A DNA stretch of 64,000 nucleotides from Pseudomonas maumuensis (GCF_019139675.1 NZ_CP077077.1:1054001-1118000), one strand, 5' to 3'; positions 50,125 through 58,626 are shown, counted from the first letter of the stretch. The notes: generated by a model not told the origin, from the sequence alone. A program made the numbers and translations.

Positions 50125-51381
50125 ATGCTCGCCGTCGCACATCCGTTGTCCGCCACACGCCAGAACCTCTGGCGCCTGACCTTTATCCGCATCCTCGTCC
50201 TGGCGGCCCAGGCCGGCTCCGTGGGCGTGGCCTACTGGACCGAGCTGCTGCCGCTGCCGTGGTTCTCGTTGGCCGTCACGCTGGCCCTGTCGTCGCTGCT
50301 GTGCGCGTTCACCGCCCTGCGTCTGCGCCTGTCGCTGCCGGTCACCGAACTCGAGTACGCCCTGCAACTGGCTTGCGACCTGCTGATCCACAGTGCCCTG
50401 CTTTATTACTCGGGTGGCTCGACCAACCCCTTCGTCTCCTATTACCTGGTGCCGTTGGCCATCGCCGCGGTCACCTTGCCGTGGATCTACTCGCTGGTGC
50501 TCTCGGGCATTGCCCTGGTGGCCTACAGCCTGTTGCTGGTGCAGTACTACCCGCTGGAAACGCTGCCGCTGGCGCGCGACACCATGCAGGTCTACGGCAT
50601 GTGGCTGAGCATCGCCCTGGCTGCGGGGGTGATCACCTTCTTCGCCGCGCGCATGGCCGAGGAGTTGCGCCAGCAGGAGAACCTGCGGGCCGAGCGCCGG
50701 GAAGAAAGCCTGCGCGACGAGCAGTTGTTGGCCGTGGCCACCCAGGCCGCTGGCGCCGCCCACGAACTGGGCACGCCGCTGGCGACCATGAGCGTGTTGC
50801 TCAACGAAATGCGCCAGGACCACGCCGACCCGCTGCTGCAGGAAGACCTGCAGATCCTCCAGGACCAGGTCAAGCTGTGCAAGGAGACCCTGCAGCAGCT
50901 GGTGCGCGCCGCCGAGGCCAACCGGCGCCTGGCGATCATCGAGCAGGATGTCACCGCCTGGCTCGACGAGGCGCTCAACCGCTGGCACCTGATGCGCCCG
51001 GAAGCCAGCTACCGCTTCCAGCGCTTGCGCGATGGCGTGGTGCCGCGCCTGACGCCGCCGCCGGACCTGACCCAGGCCCTGCTGAACCTGTTGAACAACG
51101 CCGCCGATGCCTGCCCGGACGACCTGGAGGTGCGCCTGGACTGGGACGCCCAGGACATCGTCATCAGCATCCGCGACCATGGCCCCGGCGTTCCGCCGGC
51201 CATCGCCGAGGCGATCGGCAAACCTTTCATTACCACCAAGGGCAAAGGCTTCGGCCTGGGCCTGTTCTTGAGCAAGGCCAGCGTGACGCGTGCGGGCGGT
51301 TCGGTGAAACTCTATAGTCATGAGCAGGGTGGCACCCTGACCGAATTGCGCCTGCCCCATGGCAAGCGAGGAGATGCATGA
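50125..51381 (+). CDS. roxS: RegB/PrrB-type redox sensor kinase RoxS
   Basis: RoxS senses the respiratory/redox state and controls terminal oxidases through RoxR. The 418-residue kinase has six N-terminal helices (about 18-172), the quinone-site motif GGSTNPFVSYYLVPL (97-111), the H-box AAHELGTPLATMS with His213, and an ATPase domain with LLNLLNNAADA and GKGFGLGLFLSK. A Cys at 252 in the dimer/linker region resembles the redox Cys of RegB. I use the ATG at 50125. roxR overlaps its end by 4 bp. A TATACT element at 50082-50087 may be the -10. Confidence 0.95.
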   Translation: MLAVAHPLSATRQNLWRLTFIRILVLAAQAGSVGVAYWTELLPLPWFSLAVTLALSSLLCAFTALRLRLSLPVTELEYALQLACDLLIHSALLYYSGGSTNPFVSYYLVPLAIAAVTLPWIYSLVLSGIALVAYSLLLVQYYPLETLPLARDTMQVYGMWLSIALAAGVITFFAARMAEELRQQENLRAERREESLRDEQLLAVATQAAGAAHELGTPLATMSVLLNEMRQDHADPLLQEDLQILQDQVKLCKETLQQLVRAAEANRRLAIIEQDVTAWLDEALNRWHLMRPEASYRFQRLRDGVVPRLTPPPDLTQALLNLLNNAADACPDDLEVRLDWDAQDIVISIRDHGPGVPPAIAEAIGKPFITTKGKGFGLGLFLSKASVTRAGGSVKLYSHEQGGTLTELRLPHGKRGDA

Positions 51382-51941
51382 TGAGCGAAGAAAACCAGGT
51401 CGAAGGCGAAGAGCTGCCGCACCTGCTGCTGGTGGATGACGACGCCACCTTCACCCGGGTGATGGCCCGGGCGATGTCGCGTCGTGGCTTCCGTGTGAGC
51501 ACCGCGGGTTCTGCCGAGGAAGGCTTGAAACTGGCCGAGCAGGACCTGCCCGACTACGCCACGCTGGACCTGAAGATGGAGGGCGACTCGGGCCTGGTGT
51601 TGCTGCCCAAGCTGCTGGAGCTGGATCCGGAGATGCGCGTGGTGATCCTGACCGGTTACTCGAGCATCGCCACGGCGGTCGAGGCGGTCAAGCGCGGGGC
51701 CTGCAACTACCTGTGCAAACCGGCCGACGCCGACGATGTGCTGGCGGCGCTGCTCTCGGAGCACACCGACCTGGATACCCTGGTGCCGGAAAACCCGATG
51801 TCGGTGGATCGCCTGCAGTGGGAGCACATCCAGCGCGTGCTGGGCGAGCACGAGGGCAACATCTCCGCCACGGCGCGGGCGCTGGGCATGCATCGGCGCA
51901 CCTTGCAGCGCAAGCTGCAGAAGCGTCCGGTCCGACGCTGA
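51378..51941 (+). CDS. roxR: Response regulator RoxR (RegA/PrrA type)
   Basis: The 187-residue regulator has a receiver domain (about 12-130) with the acidic pocket LLLVDDD and the phospho-Asp near 64 (ATLDLKMEG), a short linker, and a Fis-type helix-turn-helix (about 150-182, NISATARALGMHRRTLQRK). The start overlaps roxS by 4 bp; the second ATG at 51381 is equally possible. It should activate cyanide-insensitive and cytochrome oxidase genes, as known for the family. Confidence 0.95.
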   Translation: MMSEENQVEGEELPHLLLVDDDATFTRVMARAMSRRGFRVSTAGSAEEGLKLAEQDLPDYATLDLKMEGDSGLVLLPKLLELDPEMRVVILTGYSSIATAVEAVKRGACNYLCKPADADDVLAALLSEHTDLDTLVPENPMSVDRLQWEHIQRVLGEHEGNISATARALGMHRRTLQRKLQKRPVRR

Positions 51942-51980
51942 AGTCCACTGGGGGCGCTGCGCGCCCCATCGGCGCGGTTC

Positions 51981-52144
51981 GTCGCCACGACAAGCCGGCT
52001 CCCACCCCGACCGCGCCGCCCTCAGGCCAAGCGCCATCCTTGTGGGAGCTGGCTTGCCAGCGATGAGGCCATTACAAGCAACACAAGACAGTTGCTCCCA
52101 CAAGGATCATCGATGCCCTGTGGGAGCCGGCTTGTCGTGGCGAC
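51981..52144. repeat. Nested REP inverted repeats downstream of roxR
   Basis: The outer pair (51981-52005 and 52120-52144) is a perfect 25-bp inverted repeat (core CGACAAGCCGGCTCCCAC). Inside it is a second pair, ATCCTTGTGGGAGC (52036-52049) against its complement near 52094-52107. The whole 164-bp stretch could form a large branched hairpin. Confidence 0.85.
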
Positions 52145-52186
52145 GAGCCGCGACGAAAGGGCCACGTAGTGGCCCCCTGCGTTTTG

Positions 52187-52375
52187 TCAGGCTTTCCCTC
52201 CCGAGCGGTCAACCCGTACCGCCAGCTGTCCTGCTCCCGATGGCGCCTCGAACGCCACCTGTCCCCCTGCCGGCACTTTCGCCCGGCCAATCACCTTGCC
52301 ATCACGCAGCAATTCCAGCGGCATGCCTTCCATCGACTGGCCCGAAGCCAGTTCCAGTTTGACCTTGATATTCAT
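52187..52375 (-). CDS. Small beta-rich protein, second gene of the SOS unit
   Basis: The 62-residue protein starts MNIKVKLELASGQSMEG with a near-perfect ribosome site (AAGGAGGT) in front. It alternates short strands (VKLELAS, LELLRDGKVIG, GQVAFEAP, QLAVRVD), like a small Ig/transthyretin-type domain. It has no signal peptide or membrane helix. It starts 14 bp after the 544-residue hydrolase-like gene, so both are surely on one transcript behind the LexA box. No family is recognised; it could be a partner, a chaperone or an immunity-like protein. Confidence 0.78.
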   Translation of the reverse strand: MNIKVKLELASGQSMEGMPLELLRDGKVIGRAKVPAGGQVAFEAPSGAGQLAVRVDRSGGKA

Positions 52376-52389
52376 CGGTGACCTCCTTG

Positions 52390-54024
52390 TCACGCGTTGC
52401 GATCGATATAGAGCGTTGTCTTTGCGTCCAGGCTGGCGATCAGTTCCGGTGAACCGCCGCGGAACTGGCGGAACAGGTTGCGCCCGCGTTGCTTGCCGTC
52501 CGCCGGCACCTGCACGCTCGGATGGAACTGGTCGGTGAGCTCGGCATAGCCGCTCCATGGGCCAATGTACGACTCGTTGAGCTGGTCGGTGATGCTGAAG
52601 GCATAGCGCACTGCGTTGCCCCGTTGCCAGTTCAGGCCATCGGGCTCACGGCGCTCCCAGCCGGTGATCACCGGCGAGGTGGCGGGGGCATCGATGAAAC
52701 CGGTGGGCTTGTTCGGCTTGTAGTCCTTGAGCAGCAGGTAGGTGCTCCAGCCCCACCAGTCGCCGATGCGGTTGCGGTCGTTGAGGTCGTTGACGTCCTT
52801 GCGCCGCAGCACGGCCTTGCCGTCCTGGAAGTACAGCGCGGCGAAGTTGCCGGGCACCAGGTCCTGTTCGGCGGCGCGCAGGTCGGGCGCCAGGCGCAGG
52901 GCCGAAAAGTCCTTGGCCTGGGGCATGCGGCCCTCGGCGAAGGCCTGGAACACTTCATCGGCCGAGCGCTGCACGGCGCGCGCCACTTGACGACGGTTGG
53001 CCACATCGACGCTGTCGAAGTAGCGCTTGTCGCCGTAGGCGCGCCATTGCTCGCCCTCGGCATTGCGCACGGCCAGGCCGTACTTGCTGTCCTCGTCGTG
53101 CATGAAGCGCGAGATCAGCGAGCCGACGTCGCTCGGCGTGACGGTGTCGGCCAGGGCCTTGCGCGGTACCCGCAGGTGGCCGGCGGAGAACAGGTCGGTG
53201 AGGAAGTGGTCGGCGAAGGCGTTCATCGCATAGGCCAGTTGCAGGTCGCGTTCGGCGCCGCTGGCGCGGGCTTTCAGCGCCTGCTGCAGGGCGGCGGCGT
53301 GGCCGGCCTGGTAGGCCAGCAGCGCCCAGGGGCCGAAGTGGTCCCAGTTGCTGGCGGCCAGTTTCAGGTAGCGGCCCAGGGGGAACAGGTCGGAGGCGAA
53401 GCTGCCGCCGCCGGTGATGCGGTTCCAGCGTGCCGACAGGCTGTCGCCCAGTGCGTCATAGGCTTCATGGGGCTGCCGGCCGTCCTTGATGGCCTGGTTG
53501 GCGGCGCGGATTTCTTCCTGCATGACCGCGAGGATCTGTTCGGCTTCCGCCTTGGCCGCCGGTAGGCGTGCCAGGGAGTCGAAGGCCTGGATGAAGCGTT
53601 CGATTCGTTCGGCGTCGCTGCCGCCATCGGCGATCGGGCGATCGGGCAGGCCATAGAAATCGCCGCCCAGGGCGATCACCTGGCCATAGGTCAGGTTCAG
53701 GCCGTTGGGCAGAGGCAATGGTGACTGATGGGCGGGGATGCCGGGTTGGCCTGCTTCGTAGCGCAACAGGGTGTTGTCACCGATGGCGGTGTGCTCGGCG
53801 CCTTCGAAGAACAGCTCCGGGCCGCGCTGCGCAGATTTGCCGCCAGTCGACGGTGGTACAGGGCGGTGATACTTGAGGGTGTGGTGGCCGTGCATGACCA
53901 GCATCAGATGGCTGTCGGGACCGGGCAGGGCGATGCCGTGCTCATCGAACAGCTGGTCGAGGTCAGCGACCACCAGCGTGGCCTGGGCCTTCGCGGCCAC
54001 AGGTGCAGTGTGTATTCCTGACAT
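52390..54024 (-). CDS. Putative metal-dependent hydrolase (phospholipase-like), SOS-linked
   Basis: The 544-residue protein has no signal peptide or membrane helix. Its middle is helical with metal-ligand-like motifs: MHGHH (45-48), DHFGPW (H229), AYQAGH (H242), ADHFLTDLFSAGH (HxxxD: H273, D277; H283) and FMHDED (H309, D310). This layout resembles zinc-dependent phospholipase C / P1-nuclease proteins, and I recall similar Pseudomonas proteins annotated as phospholipase, but I cannot confirm. The C-terminal part (about 420-544) is beta-rich. AAGGAG precedes the ATG, and a strong LexA-type box lies 40 bp upstream. Confidence 0.7.
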   Translation of the reverse strand: MSGIHTAPVAAKAQATLVVADLDQLFDEHGIALPGPDSHLMLVMHGHHTLKYHRPVPPSTGGKSAQRGPELFFEGAEHTAIGDNTLLRYEAGQPGIPAHQSPLPLPNGLNLTYGQVIALGGDFYGLPDRPIADGGSDAERIERFIQAFDSLARLPAAKAEAEQILAVMQEEIRAANQAIKDGRQPHEAYDALGDSLSARWNRITGGGSFASDLFPLGRYLKLAASNWDHFGPWALLAYQAGHAAALQQALKARASGAERDLQLAYAMNAFADHFLTDLFSAGHLRVPRKALADTVTPSDVGSLISRFMHDEDSKYGLAVRNAEGEQWRAYGDKRYFDSVDVANRRQVARAVQRSADEVFQAFAEGRMPQAKDFSALRLAPDLRAAEQDLVPGNFAALYFQDGKAVLRRKDVNDLNDRNRIGDWWGWSTYLLLKDYKPNKPTGFIDAPATSPVITGWERREPDGLNWQRGNAVRYAFSITDQLNESYIGPWSGYAELTDQFHPSVQVPADGKQRGRNLFRQFRGGSPELIASLDAKTTLYIDRNA

Positions 54025-54057
54025 GATTTGCTCCTTGCAATGTCTGGATAATCCATT

Positions 54058-54063
54058 TTTATA
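54058..54063 (-). promoter_or_regulatory. -10 element of the SOS-linked hydrolase gene
   Basis: On the minus strand the hexamer reads TATAAA and lies directly beside the LexA box, 33 bp before the ATG. No good -35 is visible, as expected for a promoter where LexA covers the spacer. Confidence 0.55.
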
Positions 54064-54079
54064 CTGTATGCATGTACAG
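54064..54079. promoter_or_regulatory. LexA (SOS) box
   Basis: CTGTATGCATGTACAG matches the CTGT-N8-ACAG LexA consensus, and the flanks TA...TA also fit, giving 17 of 20 matches to TACTGTATATATATACAGTA by my count. It touches a minus-strand TATAAA (54058-54063) that is well placed as the -10 of the hydrolase gene at 54024. Confidence 0.85.
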
Positions 54080-54214
54080 TAATATGCATCATATGCAGGA
54101 AATTTCCTACGTCAAGACCCCTTTGTGCTGGCATCTGGCAGCTGTGGCGGGCGCAAGCCCCCGGCTCTCACGTATGATTGCGCTCCCTAACGGCATTTCC
54201 CGGGACCACGTTGC

Positions 54215-55156
54215 ATGCTCGCCCTACTCATCCAGACACTGAACATCACGGCACCTGTGTTCGCCATGCTGTTCATGGGCGTGCTGCTCAAGCGCGTCCA
54301 CTTGATCGACGACAACTTCAACCGGGTCGCCTCCAAGCTGGTGTTCAACGTGTGCATGCCGGCGCTACTGTTCCTCGGCATCTACCACGCCGACCTGGCT
54401 GCGGCGGTGAAGCCCGGGGTGATCCTCTATTTCGTGGTCGCGACACTGGTTTGTTTCGGCCTGGCCTGGGGCCTGGCGATCTGGCGCTGCCCGCGGGTGG
54501 ACCGCGGCATCTACACGCAAGGCGCGTTTCGCGGCAACAACGGCGTGATCGGCCTGGCACTGGCGGCCAGCCTGTATGGCGACTACGGTATATCCCTCGG
54601 CGCGGTGCTGGCCGGGCTGGTGATCCTCATGTACAACTCGCTGTCGGCGGTGGTACTGGCGGTGTACAGCCCGGACCTGAAGTCCGACCCATGGAGCATC
54701 TGCAAGAGCATCCTCAGCAACCCGTTGATCATCAGCGTGCTGGTGGCCACGCCCATGGCCTACGGCCAGGTGCCGCTGCCCAACTGGCTGCTGACCTCCG
54801 GTGACTACCTGGCGCAGATGACCCTGCCGCTGGCGCTGATCTGCATCGGCGGCACCCTGTCGCTGGCGGCCCTGCGCGACAGTGGCAGGCTGGCCGTCGA
54901 TGTCAGTTTGGTGAAGATGGTCTGGCTGCCGCTGCTGGGCACCCTGGGTGCCTGGCTGTGCGGGTTCCGTGGTGCCGAGCTGGGCATCCTGTTCCTCTAC
55001 ATCGGCAGCCCCACCGCGGCGGCGAGCTATGTGATGGCGCGGGAGGCCAATGGCAACCATGAGCTGGCGGCGTCGATCATCGTGATCACTACACTGATGG
55101 CGGCGATCACCACGAACATCGGGATTTTCATCTTGCAATGGGGTGGATGGATCTAG
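54215..55156 (+). CDS. AEC-family membrane transporter
   Basis: The 313-residue protein has about ten hydrophobic helices in two inverted halves, as in auxin-efflux-carrier (AEC) family permeases. It starts MLALLIQTLNITAPVFAML. Bacterial members carry malonate, malate or other small acids, but the substrate cannot be read from sequence. It is divergent from the SOS unit and 49 bp upstream of the amino acid permease. Confidence 0.9.
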   Translation: MLALLIQTLNITAPVFAMLFMGVLLKRVHLIDDNFNRVASKLVFNVCMPALLFLGIYHADLAAAVKPGVILYFVVATLVCFGLAWGLAIWRCPRVDRGIYTQGAFRGNNGVIGLALAASLYGDYGISLGAVLAGLVILMYNSLSAVVLAVYSPDLKSDPWSICKSILSNPLIISVLVATPMAYGQVPLPNWLLTSGDYLAQMTLPLALICIGGTLSLAALRDSGRLAVDVSLVKMVWLPLLGTLGAWLCGFRGAELGILFLYIGSPTAAASYVMAREANGNHELAASIIVITTLMAAITTNIGIFILQWGGWI

Positions 55157-55205
55157 TCCAGTTGCAAGCAAAACCAATAACACTGCCTCACCTAAAGGAC
55201 ACTTC

Positions 55206-56561
55206 ATGCAAGACCAGAGCACGCCCGAGCGCTTGCAGCGCGGGCTGAAGAATCGCCATATCCAGCTGATCGCGCTGGGCGGGGCCATCGGCACCGGGCT
55301 GTTCCTGGGCATCGCCCAGACCATCCAGCTGGCCGGCCCCTCGGTGCTGCTGGGCTACGCCATCGCCGGCCTGATGGCCTTCCTGATCATGCGCCAGCTG
55401 GGCGAGATGGTGGTCGAGGAGCCGGTCGCCGGTAGCTTCAGCCATTTCGCGCACCAGTACTGGAGCGAGTTCGCCGGTTTCGTCTCGGGCTGGAACTACT
55501 GGGTGGTGTACGTGCTGGTCGGCATGGCCGAGCTCACGGCCGTTGGGATCTATGTGCAGTACTGGTGGCCGGATTTCCCCACCTGGGCTACCGCGGCGAT
55601 CTTCTTCGTGGTGATCAACGCCATCAACCTGACCCAGGTGAAGGTGTATGGCGAAATGGAGTTCTGGTTCGCTCTGGTCAAGGTGGTGGCCATCGTCAGC
55701 ATGATCGGCTTCGGCGCCTGGCTGCTGGGCAGCGGCCATGGCGGGCCGGATGCCAGCGTCGCCAACCTGTGGCAGTACGGTGGCTTCTTCCCCAATGGCG
55801 TCACCGGGCTGATCATGGCGCTGGCGGTGATCATGTTCTCCTTCGGCGGCCTGGAGCTGGTGGGCATCACCGCCGCCGAAGCGGCCAACCCGCGTGAAAG
55901 CATCCCGAAGGCCACCAACCAGGTGGTCTATCGCATCCTAATCTTCTACATCGGCGCGCTGGCTGTGCTGCTGTCGCTGTATCCATGGCAAAAGGTGGTA
56001 CAGGGCGGTAGCCCGTTCGTGATGATCTTCCACGAACTGGACAGCGACCTGGTGGCGACCATCCTCAACATCGTGGTGCTGACTGCCGCGCTGTCGGTCT
56101 ACAACAGCTGCGTGTACGCCAACAGCCGCATGTTGTTCGGCCTGGCCACCCAGGGTGATGCGCCGCGCCAGTTGCTCAAGGTCAGTCGCCGTGGCGTGCC
56201 GCTCACCGCGCTGGGCGTATCGGCGTTCGCCACCGGCCTGTGCGTGCTGATCAACTACCTGATGCCGGGCGAGGCCTTTGGCCTGTTGATGGCCCTGGCG
56301 GTGTCGGCGTTGGTGATCAACTGGGCGAGTATCAGCATCACCCACCTGAAGTTCCGCAAGGCCAAGCTGGCGGCCGGCATCACGCCGTTCTACAAGAGCC
56401 TGTGGCACCCGCTGAGCAACTACCTGTGCCTGGCGTTCATCGTGCTGATCCTGGTGGTGATGTACCTGACGCCGCCGATTCGCATCTCGGTGATGTTGAT
56501 TCCGGCGTGGATTGCCGTGCTGTGGGTGGCCTTCCGCATGAAGAAGGCGCGTCAGGCCTGA
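55206..56561 (+). CDS. Aromatic-type amino acid permease (AroP/PheP family)
   Basis: The 451-residue APC-superfamily protein has about 12 helices. The N-terminal LKNRHIQLIALGGAIGTGLF and the VEEPVAGSFSHFA / SGWNYWVVYVLVGMAELTAVG blocks match the AroP/PheP group of phenylalanine/aromatic amino acid:H+ symporters. I start it at the ATG at 55206 (MQDQSTPERLQ) with AAAGGA in front; an in-frame ATG at 55143 overlaps the preceding gene. Exact substrate is inferred. Confidence 0.92.
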   Translation: MQDQSTPERLQRGLKNRHIQLIALGGAIGTGLFLGIAQTIQLAGPSVLLGYAIAGLMAFLIMRQLGEMVVEEPVAGSFSHFAHQYWSEFAGFVSGWNYWVVYVLVGMAELTAVGIYVQYWWPDFPTWATAAIFFVVINAINLTQVKVYGEMEFWFALVKVVAIVSMIGFGAWLLGSGHGGPDASVANLWQYGGFFPNGVTGLIMALAVIMFSFGGLELVGITAAEAANPRESIPKATNQVVYRILIFYIGALAVLLSLYPWQKVVQGGSPFVMIFHELDSDLVATILNIVVLTAALSVYNSCVYANSRMLFGLATQGDAPRQLLKVSRRGVPLTALGVSAFATGLCVLINYLMPGEAFGLLMALAVSALVINWASISITHLKFRKAKLAAGITPFYKSLWHPLSNYLCLAFIVLILVVMYLTPPIRISVMLIPAWIAVLWVAFRMKKARQA

Positions 56562-56665
56562 TCTGATCTACCGCGGCTTCGGGATGCTGTTATCTGGCGT
56601 CCTGATGCCGCGCTGGCAAGGTAGCCAATACACAAAAGCTCAGTCACATGGGTGACAACCCTGGC

Positions 56666-57052
56666 CTAATTCGTAGCATTCGCCTGATAACTCTCGATCA
56701 CTTCCTGCGCCGCCCGAAACGCATCGATCGCTGCCGGCACCCCGGCATATATCGCGCAATGCAACAGCGCCTCGCGGATCTCCTCGACGCTGCAACCGTT
56801 GTTCAACGCCCCACGCACGTGGCCTTTTAGTTCTTGCGGGCACTTGAGCGCGGTCAGGGCGGCCAGGGTGATCAGGCTGCGGGTCTTCAGCGGTAGCCCG
56901 TCACGGGCCCAGACACTTCCCCAGGCATGTTCGTTGACGAAGTCCTGCAGCGGTTGGGTGAACTCGGTCGCGTTGCCGAGCGCGCGATCGACGAAGGCAT
57001 CGCCCATTACCTGGCGACGAATGCTTTCACCGGTCTGTTTGTTGTCAGCCAT
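56666..57052 (-). CDS. Carboxymuconolactone decarboxylase (CMD) family protein
   Basis: The 128-residue all-helical protein has the CMD motif region LTALKCPQELKGHVRGALNNG with Glu and His, followed by EEIREALLHCAIYAGVPAA. It is similar in layout to PcaC (gamma-carboxymuconolactone decarboxylase), but no pca genes are nearby, so it is probably a paralogue of unknown substrate. It is the last gene of the leftward group after the Ca2+/Na+ antiporter, 10 bp apart. Confidence 0.88.
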   Translation of the reverse strand: MADNKQTGESIRRQVMGDAFVDRALGNATEFTQPLQDFVNEHAWGSVWARDGLPLKTRSLITLAALTALKCPQELKGHVRGALNNGCSVEEIREALLHCAIYAGVPAAIDAFRAAQEVIESYQANATN

Positions 57053-57062
57053 GTTGTTTTCC

Positions 57063-58148
57063 TTAGTGTTGGCGGCGCCAGGCGCGCACTGTCGTGTACA
57101 GCAGCACGACCCCGAGCACTGGCATTACATAGAACAGCATCAGTTGTTCGAGGCGTCCGGCCAATGGCAGGCCGGTGGTGAAGGTCACCACGTGCAGTCC
57201 GTAGGCCAGGTAAAGACACAGGAACACCAGGCCTTCGGCGCGGGTGACCCGGTAGCCGGAGTAGAACACCGGCAGGCACAGAGCCGCGACGCCGAGCATC
57301 ACCGGCAGGTCGAAATCCAGGGCGTTGGGTGAAATCGACAAGGGTTCGGGGGCGGTCATGGCCGTCAACCCCAGCACCGCCAGCAGGTTGAACAGGTTGC
57401 TGCCGATCACCGTGCCCACGGCGATCTCCCGTTCGCCGCGCAGGGCCGCGATCAGCGCGGCGGCCAGCTCCGGCAGCGAGGTGCATACCGCAACCACGGT
57501 CAGGCCGATGATGCGTTCGGACAGGCCCAGGTCGGTGGCTACTTCGACGGCTGCCTCCAGTACCAGGTGACCCGCCAGGCTCAGCAGCCCCAGGCCCATG
57601 AGAATCTGCAGCAGCGCCCCGCTCCAGAAGCGCAGCGGGCTGGCGTGCTCGGTGCGTGGTGCCGGGTAGGTGCGGGCATAGTGGCGCGACTGATGCCAGA
57701 GCATGGCCAGGTAACCGGCCAGGCCGAGCAGCAGCAGGCCGCCTTCCAGCCGCCCCAGTTCGCCGTTGAGCGCAAGCAGGTAGACCAGGGCGCTGGCGAA
57801 GATCATCAGTGGGATATCCAGGCGCACCAGCTGGCGTGACACACGCAGCGGAATGATCAGTGCGGCAAGGCCCAGGATCACCAGCACGTTGAAGATGTTG
57901 CTGCCCACGACGCTGCCCACCGCGACATCCGGCGCGCCCTGGTAGGCGGCTTGCAGGCTTACGGTCAGCTGTGGCGCGGTGCTGCCGAAGGCGACCAGGC
58001 TCAGGCCGATGATCAGCGGGCGCACGTGCAGGCGGCTGGCCAGGCGCAGGGCGGCGCGTACCAGCAGTTCGGCACCGAAGATCATCAGCAGCAAGCCCAG
58101 GCCCAGTTGCAGCAGGCTGAAGGCGGGGAGGGTGGCCAGGTCGAAAAT
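57063..58148 (-). CDS. CaCA-family Ca2+/Na+ (or H+) antiporter, ATT start proposed
   Basis: The protein has two halves with the CaCA signatures GSVVGSNIFNVLVILGL and GTVIGSNLFNLLAVLGL, as in YrbG-type calcium/cation exchangers. There are about ten helices. The frame is open to an ATT at 58146-58148 that has CTGGAG 8 nt upstream, giving 361 residues beginning (M)FDLATLPAFSLLQLG. The next canonical starts (TTG at 58094 or ATG at 58085) would cut into helix 1, so ATT is my preferred start. A stop codon (TGA of rlpA) lies just upstream. The gene follows rlpA by 19 bp. Confidence 0.88.
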   Translation of the reverse strand: MFDLATLPAFSLLQLGLGLLLMIFGAELLVRAALRLASRLHVRPLIIGLSLVAFGSTAPQLTVSLQAAYQGAPDVAVGSVVGSNIFNVLVILGLAALIIPLRVSRQLVRLDIPLMIFASALVYLLALNGELGRLEGGLLLLGLAGYLAMLWHQSRHYARTYPAPRTEHASPLRFWSGALLQILMGLGLLSLAGHLVLEAAVEVATDLGLSERIIGLTVVAVCTSLPELAAALIAALRGEREIAVGTVIGSNLFNLLAVLGLTAMTAPEPLSISPNALDFDLPVMLGVAALCLPVFYSGYRVTRAEGLVFLCLYLAYGLHVVTFTTGLPLAGRLEQLMLFYVMPVLGVVLLYTTVRAWRRQH

Positions 58149-58167
58149 GGCGAGGGCTCCAGTCAGG

Positions 58168-58542
58168 TCAATCGCTCAGACCTTGTACCCGGACTCGCGC
58201 GGTTCCGCTACGGAGCATGCCGATTTTTTCTGCGGCGGCGCGTGACAGGTCGATCAGCCGGCCGCGGGTGTGGGGGCCACGGTCGTTGATGCGTACCACC
58301 ACGCTGCGCTGGTTGGCCAGGTTGGTGACCAGCACACGGCTGCCAAAGGGCAGGCTGCGGTGGGCGGCGGTGAGGCCATGCTGGTTGAAGGGCTCGCCGC
58401 TGGCAGTGCGTTTGCCATGGTGGCGTGAGCCGTAATAGGAGGCGGTGCCGCTCTGGTCGTAGCCGCGAGGGTCGATGTCATGGCTGGCGCAGCCGGCCAG
58501 GAGGGTAAAGAGGGCGAGGGTGGTGAGGGAACGCTTGAGCAA
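58168..58542 (-). CDS. Short RlpA-like septal/peptidoglycan lipoprotein
   Basis: The 124-residue lipoprotein has a signal peptide with lipobox LLAGC (Cys18) and a double-psi beta-barrel domain ([18 protein letters not shown] and [20 protein letters not shown]). DPBB lytic transglycosylases of the RlpA group cleave naked glycan. It lacks the C-terminal SPOR domain of full RlpA. I start it at the TTG at 58542 because GGAGC is 8 nt upstream and a clean signal peptide follows; an ATG at 58572 is the alternative. Confidence 0.85.
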   Translation of the reverse strand: MLKRSLTTLALFTLLAGCASHDIDPRGYDQSGTASYYGSRHHGKRTASGEPFNQHGLTAAHRSLPFGSRVLVTNLANQRSVVVRINDRGPHTRGRLIDLSRAAAEKIGMLRSGTARVRVQGLSD

Positions 58543-58574
58543 TTCGGAAGCTCCGCTGTCACTTCGAATCATCG

Positions 58575-58619
58575 CGCGGCTAGCCCGCTCCCACAATCTG
58601 GGAGCGGGTTAGCCCCGCG
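58575..58619. repeat. Compact REP hairpin between gatB and the rlpA-like gene
   Basis: CGCGGCTAGCCCGCTCCCA (58575-58593) faces TGGGAGCGGGTTAGCCCCGC... (58599-58619) around CAATC. This is the GCGGGCTTGCCCCGCG REP flavour in close-packed form and probably separates gatB from the downstream genes. Confidence 0.85.
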
Positions 58620-58626
58620 ATCAGGA

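Noticed and set aside
51981..52144. Repeated GTGGGAGC-type sequences as a possible CRISPR array
   Set aside because: The copies are inverted, irregularly spaced and of the Pseudomonas REP type; there are no equal-length spacers and no cas genes.
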